Origin: Anaspis maculata
Taxonomy: Eukaryota; Arthropoda; Insecta; Coleoptera; Scraptiidae
DNA length: 64,000 bases
Direction: 5' to 3'
Assembly (NCBI GenBank): GCA_949128115.1
Contig: OX421966.1
Coordinates: forward strand, 54,867,416 to 54,931,415
The notes under the pieces were generated by a model. It worked only from the letters and a program-made list of their open reading frames with translations. It searched no databases and was not told where the DNA came from. Of this stretch, positions 24,783 through 36,137 are shown piece after piece (within the stretch, counting starts at the first letter, position 1; the number at the start of each line of letters is the position of its first letter). The position numbers and the translations under genes were made by a program.

Positions 24783-25937
24783 GTCTTTTTCGAGCGAGTA
24801 ACTTTTTGTAACCGGTTGGTTATTAGCGGTTGACATTAGATTGACAGATACTGTCATTTTTTTGACATCTGACATTTCTCGCTAAAACGTTGCGGTTATA
24901 ACTTTGGTTATCAGCATTTGGCGGGAAAAGAGGGACTGCTAGCTTCAAATAGTTACGTCGTTGTACTTGTCTTTGTTACATACCGTGTACTTGAACCATT
25001 TGTAATCTAGGATAGCTTTGAAGGTGAAAAATTCAGTCATTCAGCCAATCCAGTCACTTGAATCGCTGAACATCTCGTTTCCGAAGTCACCCGGGTGGGC
25101 CCCAATCAGGGCCCTGATTACGAATTTTGTGGATCACACGTGTATCGTTATCACATCAAACATACAATTTCTATGAAATCCTGTTTGTTTTCCTGTTCAT
25201 GGTGCAATATCGAAGGAACAATAAATAGTTACATTGAATTGAATTGAAACTCAAAATCAACTATTCATATTTCTACTATATAAATATAGGAGGTATGACA
25301 AGTACTTTCAGGATTAAACCACCGCCATCAGGCGGCCATCGGACATCTGGATCACCCGATGTTCTTGTGGGTCCATCGCAGATGAGTCCATCGTCTTCGA
25401 TTTTTCTTGTCGCTAAGTCAAGTCGTCAAGTTTTTGAGGGTAGGTTAGGTACGTTTCACGTTTGGAAATTCTGGACCGCTGCTTGTTTCAAATTCAAATC
25501 TGTTGCTGCCACAATTTGTTCCCCCACTATAACAATAACCAACCTCATGACCAGGTTATGAAATGTAATAACAAATAATAAATAAATAAATAATAAATAA
25601 ATATTGTTTTCCCCTTTTCGACCTTACATTTGGCCATAGGAGTTTTGACACTTTATTTCAAGTATTCGTTACATCAACAGTTTTATATACACAGTTCAAT
25701 GTTCAATGCATGTTTGTAATGCTCATGCATGTGCATGTGCATGTGCATGTGTAGATGAGTGAGCCTCTTTCAGGTTTCTAGGACAGGTGTCCTCATCTTC
25801 TTGGTTATGAAATGTATAACCGGTGATGTTATCAAAATGGTGGCTTTCTTTACCGCTTATAACCAATCCTCGCTCAAACGTCAAATTCTATAACCAAGAG
25901 TAACCGGTCATGAACGGTTACTCGCTCGAAAAAGACT
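24783..25937. mobile_element. Terminal-inverted-repeat element (1.15 kb)
   Basis: The left end 'gtctttttcgagcgagtaac' (24783) is the perfect inverse of the right end (25917-25937). Similarity continues inward through 'aaccggt', 'ggttat' and 'agcggt' blocks. Inside are an (AATA)n tract (about 25566-25602), a (GCATGT)n tract (about 25725-25752) and a 105-codon frame without a domain. The simple tracts may mark a retroposed insert. Superfamily unknown. Confidence 0.6.
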
Positions 25938-25939
25938 AT

Positions 25940-26030
25940 AGACATTTTCCAATACAATATGGCGGCCGTATCACAAAATCAATTTCCGGGGACTTTTATA
26001 GTATGTTTATCTGGAAGGTAAAATTGCGTT
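25940..26030. repeat. Partial module of the 16242-18448 foldback family
   Basis: 'aatatggcggc' followed about 25 bp later by 'ggggacttttatagtatg' and 'tttat' repeats the order of the terminal module at 18300-18360. Only this end module is seen. Confidence 0.4.
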
Positions 26031-26034
26031 GTGT

Positions 26035-26215
26035 CCCCTCTGGATATTCATAAAACAAAACGGGCTGGTTGCCTGAGAACAGACGGCAGTACGTTCAGCA
26101 CTATGATTTCAGTTTTAAGTATTCCCACCAGTCATCCGGGGTCCACCAGGGCGCTCCATTGGGGCCTATTATCTTTGACGTTTACATGGATGATGTCCTG
26201 GCTTTCCGCTAAGCC
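26035..26215 (+). pseudogene. Non-LTR retrotransposon RT fragment
   Basis: The plus-strand frame contains RRQYVQHYD, then SSGVHQGAPLGPIIF and YMDD at about 26130-26190. This is the segment leading to and including the 'SGVPQGS.LGP' region of Jockey/CR1-type reverse transcriptases. A stop codon lies near its start, and the fragment ends where the foldback at 26222 begins. Confidence 0.7.
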
Positions 26216-26221
26216 TACATA

Positions 26222-26948
26222 CAGGGTGGTTCGACTTTTATGTCATTTAATCTAAGGATCGATAGAGAATGAAAAATGAAAAGGACTTTCCCACGAAAAC
26301 ATATTTGAGAAATGCCTAATAACAGAGATACAGCCCTTCAAAGTTAGAAATTAATAATCGTTTTTACCGCATAACTTTTGAACCGTTCAGCCGATTTGGT
26401 TCAAAATAGAACCAGAGGTTCACTGAAATTATCCTTTGTCGAACAATCATAACATAATCCATGAAAAAGTTTCAGGGCCGTAGACATCAGGGGGAGTCCT
26501 CACTTCCCCCCCCCCCCTATTTTTCACCCCCCCTAGTTACTTTTGGAAACTGTTTATGATTGTGAATTCTACGTTCAATTTATAAAAAAAAGTCACTTTT
26601 GCAAAATTTTGATTAGAGGCTTCGTTTAGGAGATATTTGAATTTGAAACTTTGAAAAACATCCCAAAATAATGTCTACGCCACTGAAACTTTTTTAAGGA
26701 ACATGTTATCGCTGTTCGACAAAGGATAATTTCAGTAAACCTCTGGTCGAGCCTCTGGTTCTATTTTGAATCAAAACGGTTGAACGGTTCAAAAGTTATG
26801 CGGAAAAAGCGATTATTTATTTCCAACTTTGAAGGGCTGTATCTCTGTTATTAGGCATTTCTTAAATATGTTTTTCGGAGAAAGTCTCCTTCATTTTTCA
26901 TTCTCTATCGAGCCTTGAATTTAATGACATAAAAGTCGGACCACCCTG
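26222..26948. mobile_element. TA-flanked foldback MITE (727 bp)
   Basis: Begins CAGGGTGGTTCGAC and ends GTCGGACCACCCTG, with TA on both sides (26220-26221 and 26949-26950). The arms mirror each other over about 220 bp, including 'ctctgttattaggcat' and 'aacttttgaaccgttc'. The interior block about muted 'cttttgaaccgttcaaccg' is shared with elements at 51509-53226 and 59635-60674. TA duplication is the rule for Tc1/mariner-type insertion (established); no transposase is present. Confidence 0.8.
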
Positions 26949-27224
26949 TATATTTAAATCAACTTCCATGCATATAGAATGCTTGGTCCGTTAGAAATGG
27001 TTTCGGTAACTGCAGTGACTTTCTCTAAGTGATACATCAACATTAGTGATTCTAAAATTGCTGCTGCTCTACTTTTCTGGCAGAATTCTATCACGTTGTC
27101 AGAACGAAACGTCATGAACGTCAAAAAATGACCTTGAACAACCTCCCCGTTTTCTATCTCCTAAAATTGGAAAGGCCAACTGATTTTTTACTGAAAACAC
27201 CAGAGTTTGGGACTTGAACGATCA

Positions 27225-28177
27225 GGGGCCCTATTTTCGGTACACGTGATCTGTTCCCCGGCGATCACCGGGGAACGCCGGTGAAGTGATCAGTTCCCCG
27301 GTTTTAAAAGTGGTATTTTCGTGACCACTTTTTCGGCTAAACTCGTACATGTCCGTGTAATGTCGAAGCTTGGCTGTCAGCTGTGATATTTGAAATCGAA
27401 TTGTAGTTTTTCGAAACCTACCTACTTTTGCTATTTATTAACAGGGAATCTGCCGGCCCAAGCTTCAAGAGGCCACGATTGGATGCGATTTCCGAAATTA
27501 AAAAAGAAAAACTGACCGAACTCATGGCCAAGAACCCCATATATCCTTGTCAACTTGCTACGGTCAGCCGGCTTCCTTCCCCGGGTACTGGGATAAATGG
27601 CGTGACTAGTTCTGTGATGTGCCGGGCCTTCACAAGTCACACTGAAGTCTTTTAATTGTCACGCGAAAATACTGCACAAACTGCACTTCTATGTCCACAA
27701 ATCGTTTGCCGGGTTGGCGCGCATCTTCTTTGGCCGCTTCCAAGTCCGCGATTACATGGACCGCCAATGCCGCGTTCAATGGATCCATTTTTTCCAAATT
27801 ATTTAAAGAAACTTTCGAAAAATTGGAGATTGGAACGTAAAATTGAAATTTTTGAAAGGACGCAGTTGTAATTCCAATTTCCAATTGTCAAAACTATATC
27901 TGTCACTTGGCGGTTGTTTTAGTTGTATTTTTGGTGCATTCAGCGTTGCCAACCTATGAACAATGTGCTTTTTTTACTTTTTTTAGTGATTTTCAATTTA
28001 GACTCTTGGCAGTCCTTTGCTTTGATTGACATAAGCGGGGAATGAGCTGTTCTCTCGGTAGCTCCTAGGAGAACGGGCGTGATCACGCGTGAATGTACCC
28101 GAAAATGCCGCTTCCCCTGTTTTTGAGGGAACAGTTCCTATAGGAACAGTTCACGTGTGCACCGAAAATAGGGCCCC
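27225..28177. mobile_element. DNA transposon remnant with GGGGCCCTATTTTCGGT ends
   Basis: The left end GGGGCCCTATTTTCGGT (27225) is mirrored at 28161-28177, and the match continues through 'cacgtga.ctgttcc'. Subterminal repeats with 'gttcccc' and 'ggaacagtt' lie inside both ends. A minus-strand frame near 27790-27630 (MDPLNAALAVHVIADLEA...) could be the start of a transposase, perhaps PIF/Harbinger-like, but it stops after about 50 residues and no catalytic residues are visible. No clear target duplication. Confidence 0.65.
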
Positions 28178-28179
28178 AG

Positions 28180-29231
28180 GTGAGAACTATAGTGTTTCAA
28201 GATGGCGGTCTTCCCAAAAATATTACCAACCGTCAATTATTGTGTCTCGGATTGCACGTTTTTGAAATAAAAATCAAATTTGGTTTTTTTTCGGTTTCTT
28301 CATCAGCCCTAAATGGATATTCAACCGACAACAGCTATAACAAGATTATTATAGTGAGTTCACGCCTCCTCCCTATAATCAAACCAAAGATGGCGATTGA
28401 CTTTTTACGGCCACTTACTTCTCTCTTTTATTGTTCAACTTGATTCCTTCCCCCAACCCCTTCCCAAACGGTGCCAGGCCAGCCAGCGCCGCCTTTACCG
28501 CCGTCTCATGATTAACCAACATTAGGTATTAAAATATTTCATCTACGGCCTCTAGGCTGTCGTGAGACGAGATGAGACATCAGATTTTACGGTCCTCTCT
28601 CTTGGCGATACGAGATGCCGTCAAGCGGTGAAATTGAGCGCTGCGACGCCGTGACGTCACCGTCATCATCCCATATACCAAGCGTCGTCACGTGCTTGAA
28701 GGGCTACTTTGTATCAATCCCGGATTAAGACCTGGATTATTTACACGCGCAGTTTCATTAGGCCCCCGGTGTATGGAATTACGATGGATCGTAAAGCTCC
28801 ATCATCTAGGGCTCTGTGGATAGCGGCCTGCATCGCACGACCTGCTGGATCGTTGCTCACCAGTGAAGTTACCTGGCTGGAAAGGTAGGCTGGCTAACCC
28901 GAAATGGCCACTTTAAGAATTCAGCCCACGAGCGGCACGGGCCCGCCGCCACCCTTCATACAGGGTGACGCATAGTTATGCATGAGTAGGTATACACTTC
29001 ATAGATAATAGCTACGATCACAAAATAGGAAATTGCAGATGACCTAACTACATCCTCAATTTTGGTAGGTAATCAGATCATCCACATACAACTTCAAGTT
29101 GAGTTTAGTTGCAAATTGAGCTGTACGTATTTCCAATACAAAATCGAAATGTGTGCAGGGATGTCAAAGTCTACCACTTTCCGGCCTTATCAGAAGGCGC
29201 CATTTTGAAATTTCGCATCATCAGTCTGGTT
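28180..29231. other. No gene recognised
   Basis: Mixed composition with a GC-richer part at 28560-28960. A 'tacagggtgacgca' end-like motif near 28970 stands alone. No coding frame with a domain. Confidence 0.35.
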
Positions 29232-29296
29232 AGGTATACTTGATGTAAATTGGTTAAATCTTGAAACTACACCACAATTTTTGTATTTTTTCTTTT

Positions 29297-29345
29297 ACCA
29301 ACTGGTTTCGCCTTTCGGCATCGTCAGGGCTCTATAATTAGTTGT
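29297..29345 (-). ncRNA. Hammerhead-ribozyme-like motif, left arm
   Basis: On the minus strand the order is CTGACGA, a GCC/GGC stem closed by GAAA, GAAAC, then a two-base-pair stem III (AC with GU) and a predicted cut after GTT. It matches the motif in the right arm except for one change in the stem III loop. One unpaired T sits between CTGACGA and the stem, which departs from the consensus. Self-cleavage is inferred from sequence only. Confidence 0.5.
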
Positions 29346-29652
29346 ATGGAATAAATTGATATAAAATTTGATAAAAGCTCACTGTATAAAATTTAAAAGA
29401 TATTCTTTTTTGGAGAAATTTGTAAAAGTTTTGACATTTGTCAAAAATTAATTTAATTGACATAAGTAATAATTAATTTAATTGACATGAAAAACAGTTG
29501 GTTCAAGATAACATGATAACAGTTTATTATAATTTTAAATTTTGAGAATAGAAGATTTGAAAAAGGTTGAATTGGTTTTGAATGAAATTGTTCAAATTTA
29601 ATACAAATTTCAAGTGAACCAAAAGATTTTTCACCAATTGAAGATAGATCTG

Positions 29653-29948
29653 GTGTTAATGAATTGAATTGTCAGACATGCCATGCAAAATATATAGGTC
29701 ATACAGGTAGAAAATTTTCGACACAAATAAGAGAACATAACAGAGATATAATCAAATCTAAATCAATTGGTCTCATTGGTAGTAAATCACATTTTGCAAA
29801 TCATATTATTTTAGCAAAACATAAATTTGATCCAAATACAGATGTTGAATTTTTACACCAAACAACAAAATATAACCAAAGAATACTTTTTGAATCACTA
29901 GAAATTTTAAGACTAAAACATTATCGAAATTACCAATCCAATACCTAA
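29653..29948 (+). pseudogene. Penelope-like GIY-YIG endonuclease fragment
   Basis: The frame opens after a stop at about 29645 and reads to a stop at 29948. Near the start is a Cys pair (CQTC) followed by the KYIGHTGR signature, then REH about ten residues later, as in the C-terminal endonuclease of Penelope-like retroelements. The later HFANH and a Glu in FESLEIL are placed like conserved residues of this domain. The domain nicks DNA to prime integration in intact elements. The upstream reverse transcriptase is absent. The ATG at 29664 lies inside the domain, so this is a remnant and not a free-standing gene. Confidence 0.8.
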
Positions 29949-30255
29949 ATGAGCAAATTGAAGATTTAGAAGGAGCCAAAACAATTAAAATTTCACTAGG
30001 TGCTGAGTACATCTACCTTAATCAATAATTAACTTTTTTCAAATCTTCTATTCTCAAAGTCTAAAATTATAATTAACTGTTATCATGTTATCTTGAACCA
30101 ACTGTTTTTCATGTCAATTAAATTAATTATTACTTATGCCATTGAATTAATTTTTGACAAATGTCAAAACTTTTACAAATTTCTCCAAAAAAGAATATCT
30201 TTTAAATATTATACAGTGAGCTTTTATCAAATTTTATATCAATTCATTTCATACA

Positions 30256-30305
30256 ACTAATTACAGAGCCCTGACGATGCCGAAAGGCGAAACCGGTTGG
30301 TAAAA
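30256..30305 (+). ncRNA. Hammerhead-ribozyme-like motif, right arm
   Basis: CTGACGA is at 30271-30277, stem II GCC (30279-30281) pairs with GGC (30286-30288) around a GAAA loop, and GAAAC is at 30289-30293. A minimal stem III forms by AC (30292-30293) with GT (30296-30297), and the predicted cleavage follows T30298. Stem I could form from CC (30269-30270) with GG (30299-30300) and TTA with TAA further out. The extra T at 30278 is unusual and could reduce or abolish activity. Confidence 0.5.
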
Positions 30306-30369
30306 GAAAAAAATACAAAAATTGTGTAGTTTCAAGATTTAACCAATATACATTCAACTTTATACAACA

Positions 30370-31127
30370 CCACTATAAGACTAAATGGATTTTTACTTAT
30401 TTATAGGTATATTTAAATTCAAAACTTGCTGGCGTTTTCACTGGGAAGTTGATTATTAATTTAATGTTGCTGATTTCTCAATTGATTGCCTGGGTTCAAA
30501 ATAAATTCATGTTGCAAGTGATGCGTTTGGTGGCTCAAATCGAATTCTACATCGCAGGTCATCATAGAATGTTCACAAACTGACAAAAGCCCGTGATGTC
30601 TCGACTTCGCCTACACCAAACGCTTTTTTCTAAACATAAATAGCAATTTCTATCGCTCATCCTTACGCTAATGAAAAAATCCGTCAAATTGTTGAATTTA
30701 TCACGATAAATCTAACCACACTTTCTTCAGTTACAACATCATATCACATGGTTACATATTCATCCCTGTCGCTGTTGAAACTTGAGGCCCATGGAACGAA
30801 GAAGCGACCCATTTTGTAGATATTCTGGGCAGAGCAAAATCCACCACGTTTCTGGACAACCTAGATCGAAATTATTCCTGAAACAACGGTTAAGCATTGC
30901 TATTCAAAGAGGAAACGCTGCATGTGTGATGGTAACTTCCTCATCCTTAATCGCAATGGACAAAATGTATTCCATTTTATAACTTTCCTCCCCATACATG
31001 TATAGTATACATACTTTATTATCATTCATCACACGGCTTAATGAAGAACATACAATTAATAATTCCAATTATTGTCACGTTACTGAGTTTGCACATATGT
31101 AATGTGATGTTCAGTTTAAAATCTTAA
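30370..31127. other. No gene recognised
   Basis: No coding frame with a domain and no repeat seen. The only plus-strand frame of note (66 codons at 30782) has no recognisable feature. Confidence 0.4.
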
Positions 31128-31830
31128 AGGAGAATGAAATTTTCTGAATAAGTTAGCGTTAGGAGCGATATCGGGAAGGAAAGAAATTGTACAAGGGAGA
31201 ATGGTGGAGTCGCGCCGCATTCCAAAGTAGCGGGGTTGTCACACTTGAGAGGGGGTGGAAGAAGAATCGGCCCGGAAAGAGCAACGGGAGGGAGTAGCGA
31301 GACTGGTGTGGGGGCATTCGACATCAACGGATGTGTTTGGCCGGAGAAAACTAGTTGTCGTCAAATATTAATCAACAAGAATGCCAAGCTAGTTATTAAC
31401 AATTGTGGTGCATCAGTGACAAGAGAAGAAAGCACCAAGACCAGTTTACCTTCCATGTAATTAAATGATAATTGTTCAATAGGGTGGAAGTAATTGTTTT
31501 GTTTATAAACTTGATTAGATTTGTTCTGTGTATTTCTAACAGCCACAGGTAGTGTCAAACCTAGTTAATATTCCGCGAACAGCTGTGAGCTTTTAAATAC
31601 ATTGGCTCCAGTTACCTTCAAGTCACTAGGTAAATGGCGGGGGCCTCAATAACCTCTGCAAAGAGATATAGCTTCCGACAGGTGATCTGTAGGCTTTATA
31701 TTAGCTGATTAACGCAGCGCTAGCACTAATTATGCAGATCATACCTGGGCTAATTAAAACATCGCGAAGACCTTCTCCGTGAAATAAATGATATTCAACC
31801 CTTTTCTTAACGACAAAGGACTTCACTTGA
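31128..31830 (+). repeat. 700-bp dispersed repeat, copy 2
   Basis: Collinear homologue of 8515-9215. Shared blocks include 'gtggtgcatcagtgac', 'agtaattgttttgtttata' and 'gctgtgagctt'. It retains the central part with 'aaagagatatagcttccga', which also identifies the third fragment at 2150-2355. Confidence 0.6.
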
Positions 31831-32326
31831 TTTCATTTGAATTCAAAAATTACAGGTTTTGAAAAGTGTTTCCAAACTTTCGGTCGTCACTATACGTGTG
31901 CCCGCAAACTTCCTAATAAAACAACCTAAAATAGTCCGTCGAAAATCTTTGGTGAAGCGTCAATTGCATATGGAAGATTAATTTAATTGGCCGCCAGAGT
32001 GGTAGAAAACCAGAGCTTTCAAGACGTAGCCGTAAAAACCAAGTGCACTTGATTAATTGCCACAAGATGGGCCATTAATCAAGCGCCGCTTTAATTCCAA
32101 CATGCGATCGTAAAACCCCCCCATCTCCAGCTCCCAACTCTTAATTAATATTTTAATACTTGATGTTGGCGCGAGCATCAGACTTTGAGCTCAGATTAAA
32201 CCTCAAAAGAGCTGCTCTGATTAATTCAAGAGAAACTTCAGGTTCTATTCACAACAATATAAATAATCATAGAAATAAATAACGTAACAATAATGATAAC
32301 GAGACGTGGTTTTTTTCTTTTAACTT
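31831..32326. other. 3' flank of the LRR gene
   Basis: Downstream of the minus-strand LRR gene. No AATAAA is seen on the minus strand close to the stop codon. ATTAAA-type variants occur near 32090 and 32148 and could serve as poly(A) signals. Nothing else recognised. Confidence 0.3.
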
Positions 32327-32745
32327 TTAAGAATCGTCGTATTCTTCTTCGTTGCACCAGTCCTTGTCGCTCTCGATGATTCTGACCTTGTCCTTGAGCT
32401 CTTCGATGACGTCGTCGTTGGAACGGCAGCTGAGGTCGTTCTTTTTGAAACTGAACACCTCCAGCGCGCCCATGTTGGCCAGAACGCCCGAGTTGATGTT
32501 CTGGATCTTGTTGTCGCTGACGTTGATCACTCGCAGGTGCTCCAGAGCGCCGAGGTCGCCCCAGGGGAAGCTCCTGAGCGCGTTGCCGCTCAGATCTAAC
32601 ACTTGCAGGCTCCTGAGGCCGCGCAAAACGTTCCTCTTTACCGTCTCGACGCCACTCGACGTTACGTTCAACGTCTTCAGCTTACCCCCGCTAACGTTTT
32701 CGAGCTTTTCCACTTTGCCGTTGAACACCTCCAGCGTCTCCAAAC
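32327..32745 (-). CDS. Secreted LRR protein A, exon 2 (3' part)
   Basis: Second coding exon of the gene starting at 41750. On the minus strand a pyrimidine-rich tract and TACTAG acceptor (32747-32746) precede GTTTGGAG. The split codon G|GT joins in phase with exon 1, giving 257 residues in total. This exon encodes about four LRRs, seen in blocks such as GLETLEVFNG, LKTLNV, LQVLDLSGNAL and LRVINVSDNKIQ. A C-terminal cap follows with two Cys (LSCRSN and DWCNEE) and a very acidic tail. Three N-glycosylation sequons (NVS, NVT, NVS) support extracellular location. LRR domains usually bind other proteins; the partner is unknown. The FPW.DL segment is shared with the paralogue at 56556-57458. Confidence 0.85.
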
Positions 32746-33008
32746 CTAGTACAGGAAAGATAGTGAAAAATTCGCCCAAACCTTGATAAAAAATATGGAC
32801 GCCCTAAAAGTTTGATGTTCTGTTCAGAAATTCAGAATTAGGTGATCTAAAATCGCCAAAAATTGCACTCAAAGGCTTCGAGTTATTGGACGGCGGGTGA
32901 AAAATTACAATAGAATTCAACTAACAATGGAGGATATGAAATTCGTCCCTCCATTGGATGCAAGTATATATCGTGATTCGACGTACATACTGTTACGAAG
33001 CTCGCGAT

Positions 33009-33972
33009 CAGTGGCGGCTCGTGAGTTTTTTGCAAGGAGGGCTCAAGTTCATAACAAATTCGCGAGCTGAGAACTATAATGTTCTATCTGCACTTCTTGT
33101 AGAAAATGTTTTTCGAACTTCGAACCAGCAAAACATGGACAAAATGTTTCCTGATATAAACAATTAGATCAGAAACTAGAGAAAGAGGCTTTTATTCCTT
33201 TTCCGTTTCTGATCTGATTGTTCAAATCATGAAACATTTCGTCCATGTTTTGTTGGTTCGAAGTTCGAAAAACATTTTCTACAAAGAGTGCAGATAGAAC
33301 AGTTCTCAGTTCGCGAAATGACGAAACTCGAGACAAAAACTTTTTTGTCGTATCCGCATCACAACCATATGGAGTTTTAGCATTAACTGTTTTGTCAAAA
33401 TTACGTGTGAGTTAATGCACCACGAATTCATTCTTGCGGGTTCGATTTGCTTTATATTCAGTGAATCAATGCTGTAATCGGACGTCCGTTGTTTTTTTGC
33501 ATTTATTTCTTCTTGTAGGCTTGATGACCTAAATGTTCCTTTTTTAGGTCAGCTATCTTCATGTTTGCAAACTGTTGACTAATCGAAGAGTACATAAATA
33601 ATTATATCGATTATTTCAATCGGCTGGGGGCTCGAGAAACGGAGCCCATATCTGCAGTATAGAGCGGGAGCCGCGTCTCGCGTTGCCATGGTTACGGACA
33701 TGTTTTGCGCGGGTGCACCCCGGCATCACCGCATCGGCGGTGGGCGCCGAATGCGGAGCCCAAGACGAACTTCTTCGACCGTGCGATCACTTAGAATTAT
33801 TTTGTTAAAATATTAATTGACTAATGACTGAACGTTTTTGCACTAAACCAAATCTTTGGAATGAGTATAATTAATACAATGCATTCCATGTCTTCCTACC
33901 GATAAAAACCTCTTGCCGCCTTTAGCGTTGGGGGGGCGCCGCCCTTGAGCCCTCCCTCACCAGCCGCCACTG
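33009..33972. mobile_element. Non-autonomous hAT element (964 bp) with 8-bp target duplication
   Basis: The ends CAGTGGCGGCTCGTGAG and CTCACCAGCCGCCACTG are inverted repeats of the CAGTGGCGG type common in hAT elements, and the match extends through a GGAGGGCTCAAG block. CTCGCGAT is present exactly on both sides (33001-33008 and 33973-33980), the 8-bp duplication expected for hAT. The interior has a second inverted repeat (about 33060-33180 against 33190-33320) and no transposase. Confidence 0.92.
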
Positions 33973-34657
33973 CTCGCGATCATCCTGGCTCTTTCCGGAG
34001 AAATCTAGATTTGACCGAGGGCTCTGCCGCGTTGCATTCGGGAAGCATCGAGAGACTGCAGCGGTAGGTCACGACATGTCGAGACTTCTGATGGAGGTGC
34101 CGTAGTAAGTACGCGTATATTTCATTCGGCTCTGGAATCCATCTCGACGCAGATACCAGAAAAATCCTTGTGTGCTGGAAACTCCAACGATCAAACAGGA
34201 AGCATCCAGAACCTTCGATGCCATTATAAGAGAGGAACTCGACTTGGCATCCGACTGTGGCGATAACATCTCAAGCGACATTGTGAATTTCTAAGCGATT
34301 AATAATTGTGTGCTTTGATTAGTTGTATCGATAAGAGTGAATAAGGTGCAGTTTGTTTACAAGTAAATCAGCGCGTTTAATTTCGAAATAGGTGAACCCG
34401 AATACCGTAACAACACCTTATCCTGTTGCTACCATTTTAGCACAAAAACTGTTGATCATTTGCTTATTGAGGGTGGTCGTGACTCGTGAGTAAGAACAGA
34501 GTTGGCTAGGTGGATCCTCTTTTCCAGTCCATGTGAGACCGATTACGACTTTTTTCCGTTTCCGACTGAATTCAATCTTCTGAATTCAAATCCGGTGTGT
34601 AAATTTGGATGGAACAACTCAACTTGAGAAAAATTGTTTTCTCACTTCTGAATATAC

Positions 34658-34787
34658 CAGGTGTTTATAAATGTCTGTGATCGCATCGCCTTTGGATTCC
34701 GCTTCCGATCACTACAATTGCGCCTGTTACTGCGTAATTCGGCCTGACCCATGACTGCCGCGATCACAGATTCTTATAAACACCCCG
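34658..34787. mobile_element. Short MITE (130 bp)
   Basis: 'caggtgtttataaatgtct' at 34658 mirrors the right end around 'ttcttataaacacccc'. About 26 bp of each end pair, including the 'gtgatcgc' block. Non-coding, inside the LRR intron. Confidence 0.65.
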
Positions 34788-35126
34788 TATTTATGCTTGA
34801 AAATATTTAATATCCCATTAGACTGATGTGTATTCTTCTTAAAAATTGAACGTTTGATGCATCAGCTCTTTTATCAAGATCAAGCAAAAATTGCTAGAGC
34901 CCAGCCGACAGCCGACGTCTACAAATAATCTAGAAAGTGATACGCAAGTTCCACCATTGAAGAAATAATAACTAATTTCCGGGAGTTCGAGGATTTGTTT
35001 ATAATTGAATTCCTTTCAACATATTCAAAATCGCCAAAAGCCGCACTGGAGGATTTTGAGTTGTTTGGTCTATGAAAATCATTTACAAATACAGTAACAT
35101 TGTATGTTAGAGTTGATGGCACACCA

Positions 35127-35313
35127 CAGGGACCTGTGGGCGGGGCTGAACAGAAAAACAAAAATCGTTGTTGAAATAGGTAAAAGCAACAGCGTCGCTG
35201 GAGTGGTGGACCATTACCAGGTCACAGGCGAACCTAAAATCCCACTGCAAATCTAGGTGGACCACTAGATGAACTTAGTTCGCGCAGTTAGGCTCCGCCC
35301 ACAGGTCCCTCTG
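35127..35313. mobile_element. Short TIR element (187 bp)
   Basis: CAGGGACCTGTGGGCGGGGC at the left mirrors the right end ending CCTCTG through a GGCTCCGCCCACAGG block. Target duplication not evident. Confidence 0.6.
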
Positions 35314-35572
35314 GTATTCCGAGTACTCTACCAACACCACTAACATATGAAATAATGGATAAAACGTCAAGGGTGCACGTCAATTTTGACAGAGAGACAA
35401 GCCGACTTTGTCATTAACTATTTATTTTGACAGCTGACGTGTTGACGTTGATCCCAGATAAATTTGATTTGATTGATTTTGATTTGATGAATTTGATTTT
35501 GACAGTGTCACTGTTTAATTTGACGTAAAACTGCCAGTTTTGATTCAATATAAAATGTAGAGGAGGCAAATA

Positions 35573-36137
35573 CAGGGTGATTCAAAAATGGCGCATTTCT
35601 TCCCGGGTACGTTGTGGGAGACGTTAAGAGAGCACGGAAAAAATAGTAAAAAAAAATAAGGCTCATTTATCCTTCGAGTTATGAAGAGGTGAAGTTGAGA
35701 ATTTAACTTCTTCAATTTGCATGATTTCAAAGCAAAATATTGTTACTTGCGAAGAGTCACATGTCGTTAGTAGTTCCCGATTGGAAATTTCTTTTGCAAC
35801 TGAGATTTGAGTCGTATTTTCAAATTTCAAAATTCGTCTTTCACCTCAAAAGTGTCGTGAAAATACATTTGGCAAGTATGTTTGGTATGGTCTGGCAGGT
35901 TCTACAGAGTTTCCAGGGTAACAATCCTAACAATACAATAATGCTATTGTGATGTACCTCTTTGATCTAAAGGAGCCAGGTAGGTACTAATGCAATGCTG
36001 CCAGATTGGACAGATTTGTTTTTGTTAATAACTTGCAAATCGAAGCCGATTAATTTTTTTTATTTATTTTTCCCATGCTCTGTCAACGTCCATTATAACG
36101 TGCCCGAAAGCAAATGCGCCATTTTTGAATCACCCTG
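35573..36137. mobile_element. TA-flanked MITE (565 bp)
   Basis: The left end CAGGGTGATTCAAAAATGGC and the inverted right end are flanked by TA on both sides (35571-35572 and 36138-36139). The similarity of the arms extends about 95 bp ('gtgcccga' against 'tcccgggtac', and the T/A-rich tract). Tc1/mariner-like insertion habit; non-coding. Confidence 0.75.

Larger units (their letters stand above)
29232..30366 (+). mobile_element. Penelope-like element remnant in foldback arrangement
   Basis: Inverted arms of about 300 bp (29232-29540 and 30060-30366) enclose a fragment coding for a GIY-YIG endonuclease. Penelope-like retroelements are known for GIY-YIG endonucleases, for terminal repeats in direct or inverted orientation, and for hammerhead ribozymes in those repeats; all three features are suggested here. 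Each arm carries a motif with CTGACGA, a short GC stem and GAAAC. The reverse transcriptase is missing, so the copy cannot move by itself. Confidence 0.75.

Noticed and set aside
27428..27655. 75-codon plus-strand gene in the GGGGCCC-ended element
   Set aside because: No domain and no support; overlaps a competing minus-strand frame.
32346..32786. Plus-strand 144-codon frame
   Set aside because: Antisense shadow of LRR exon 2.
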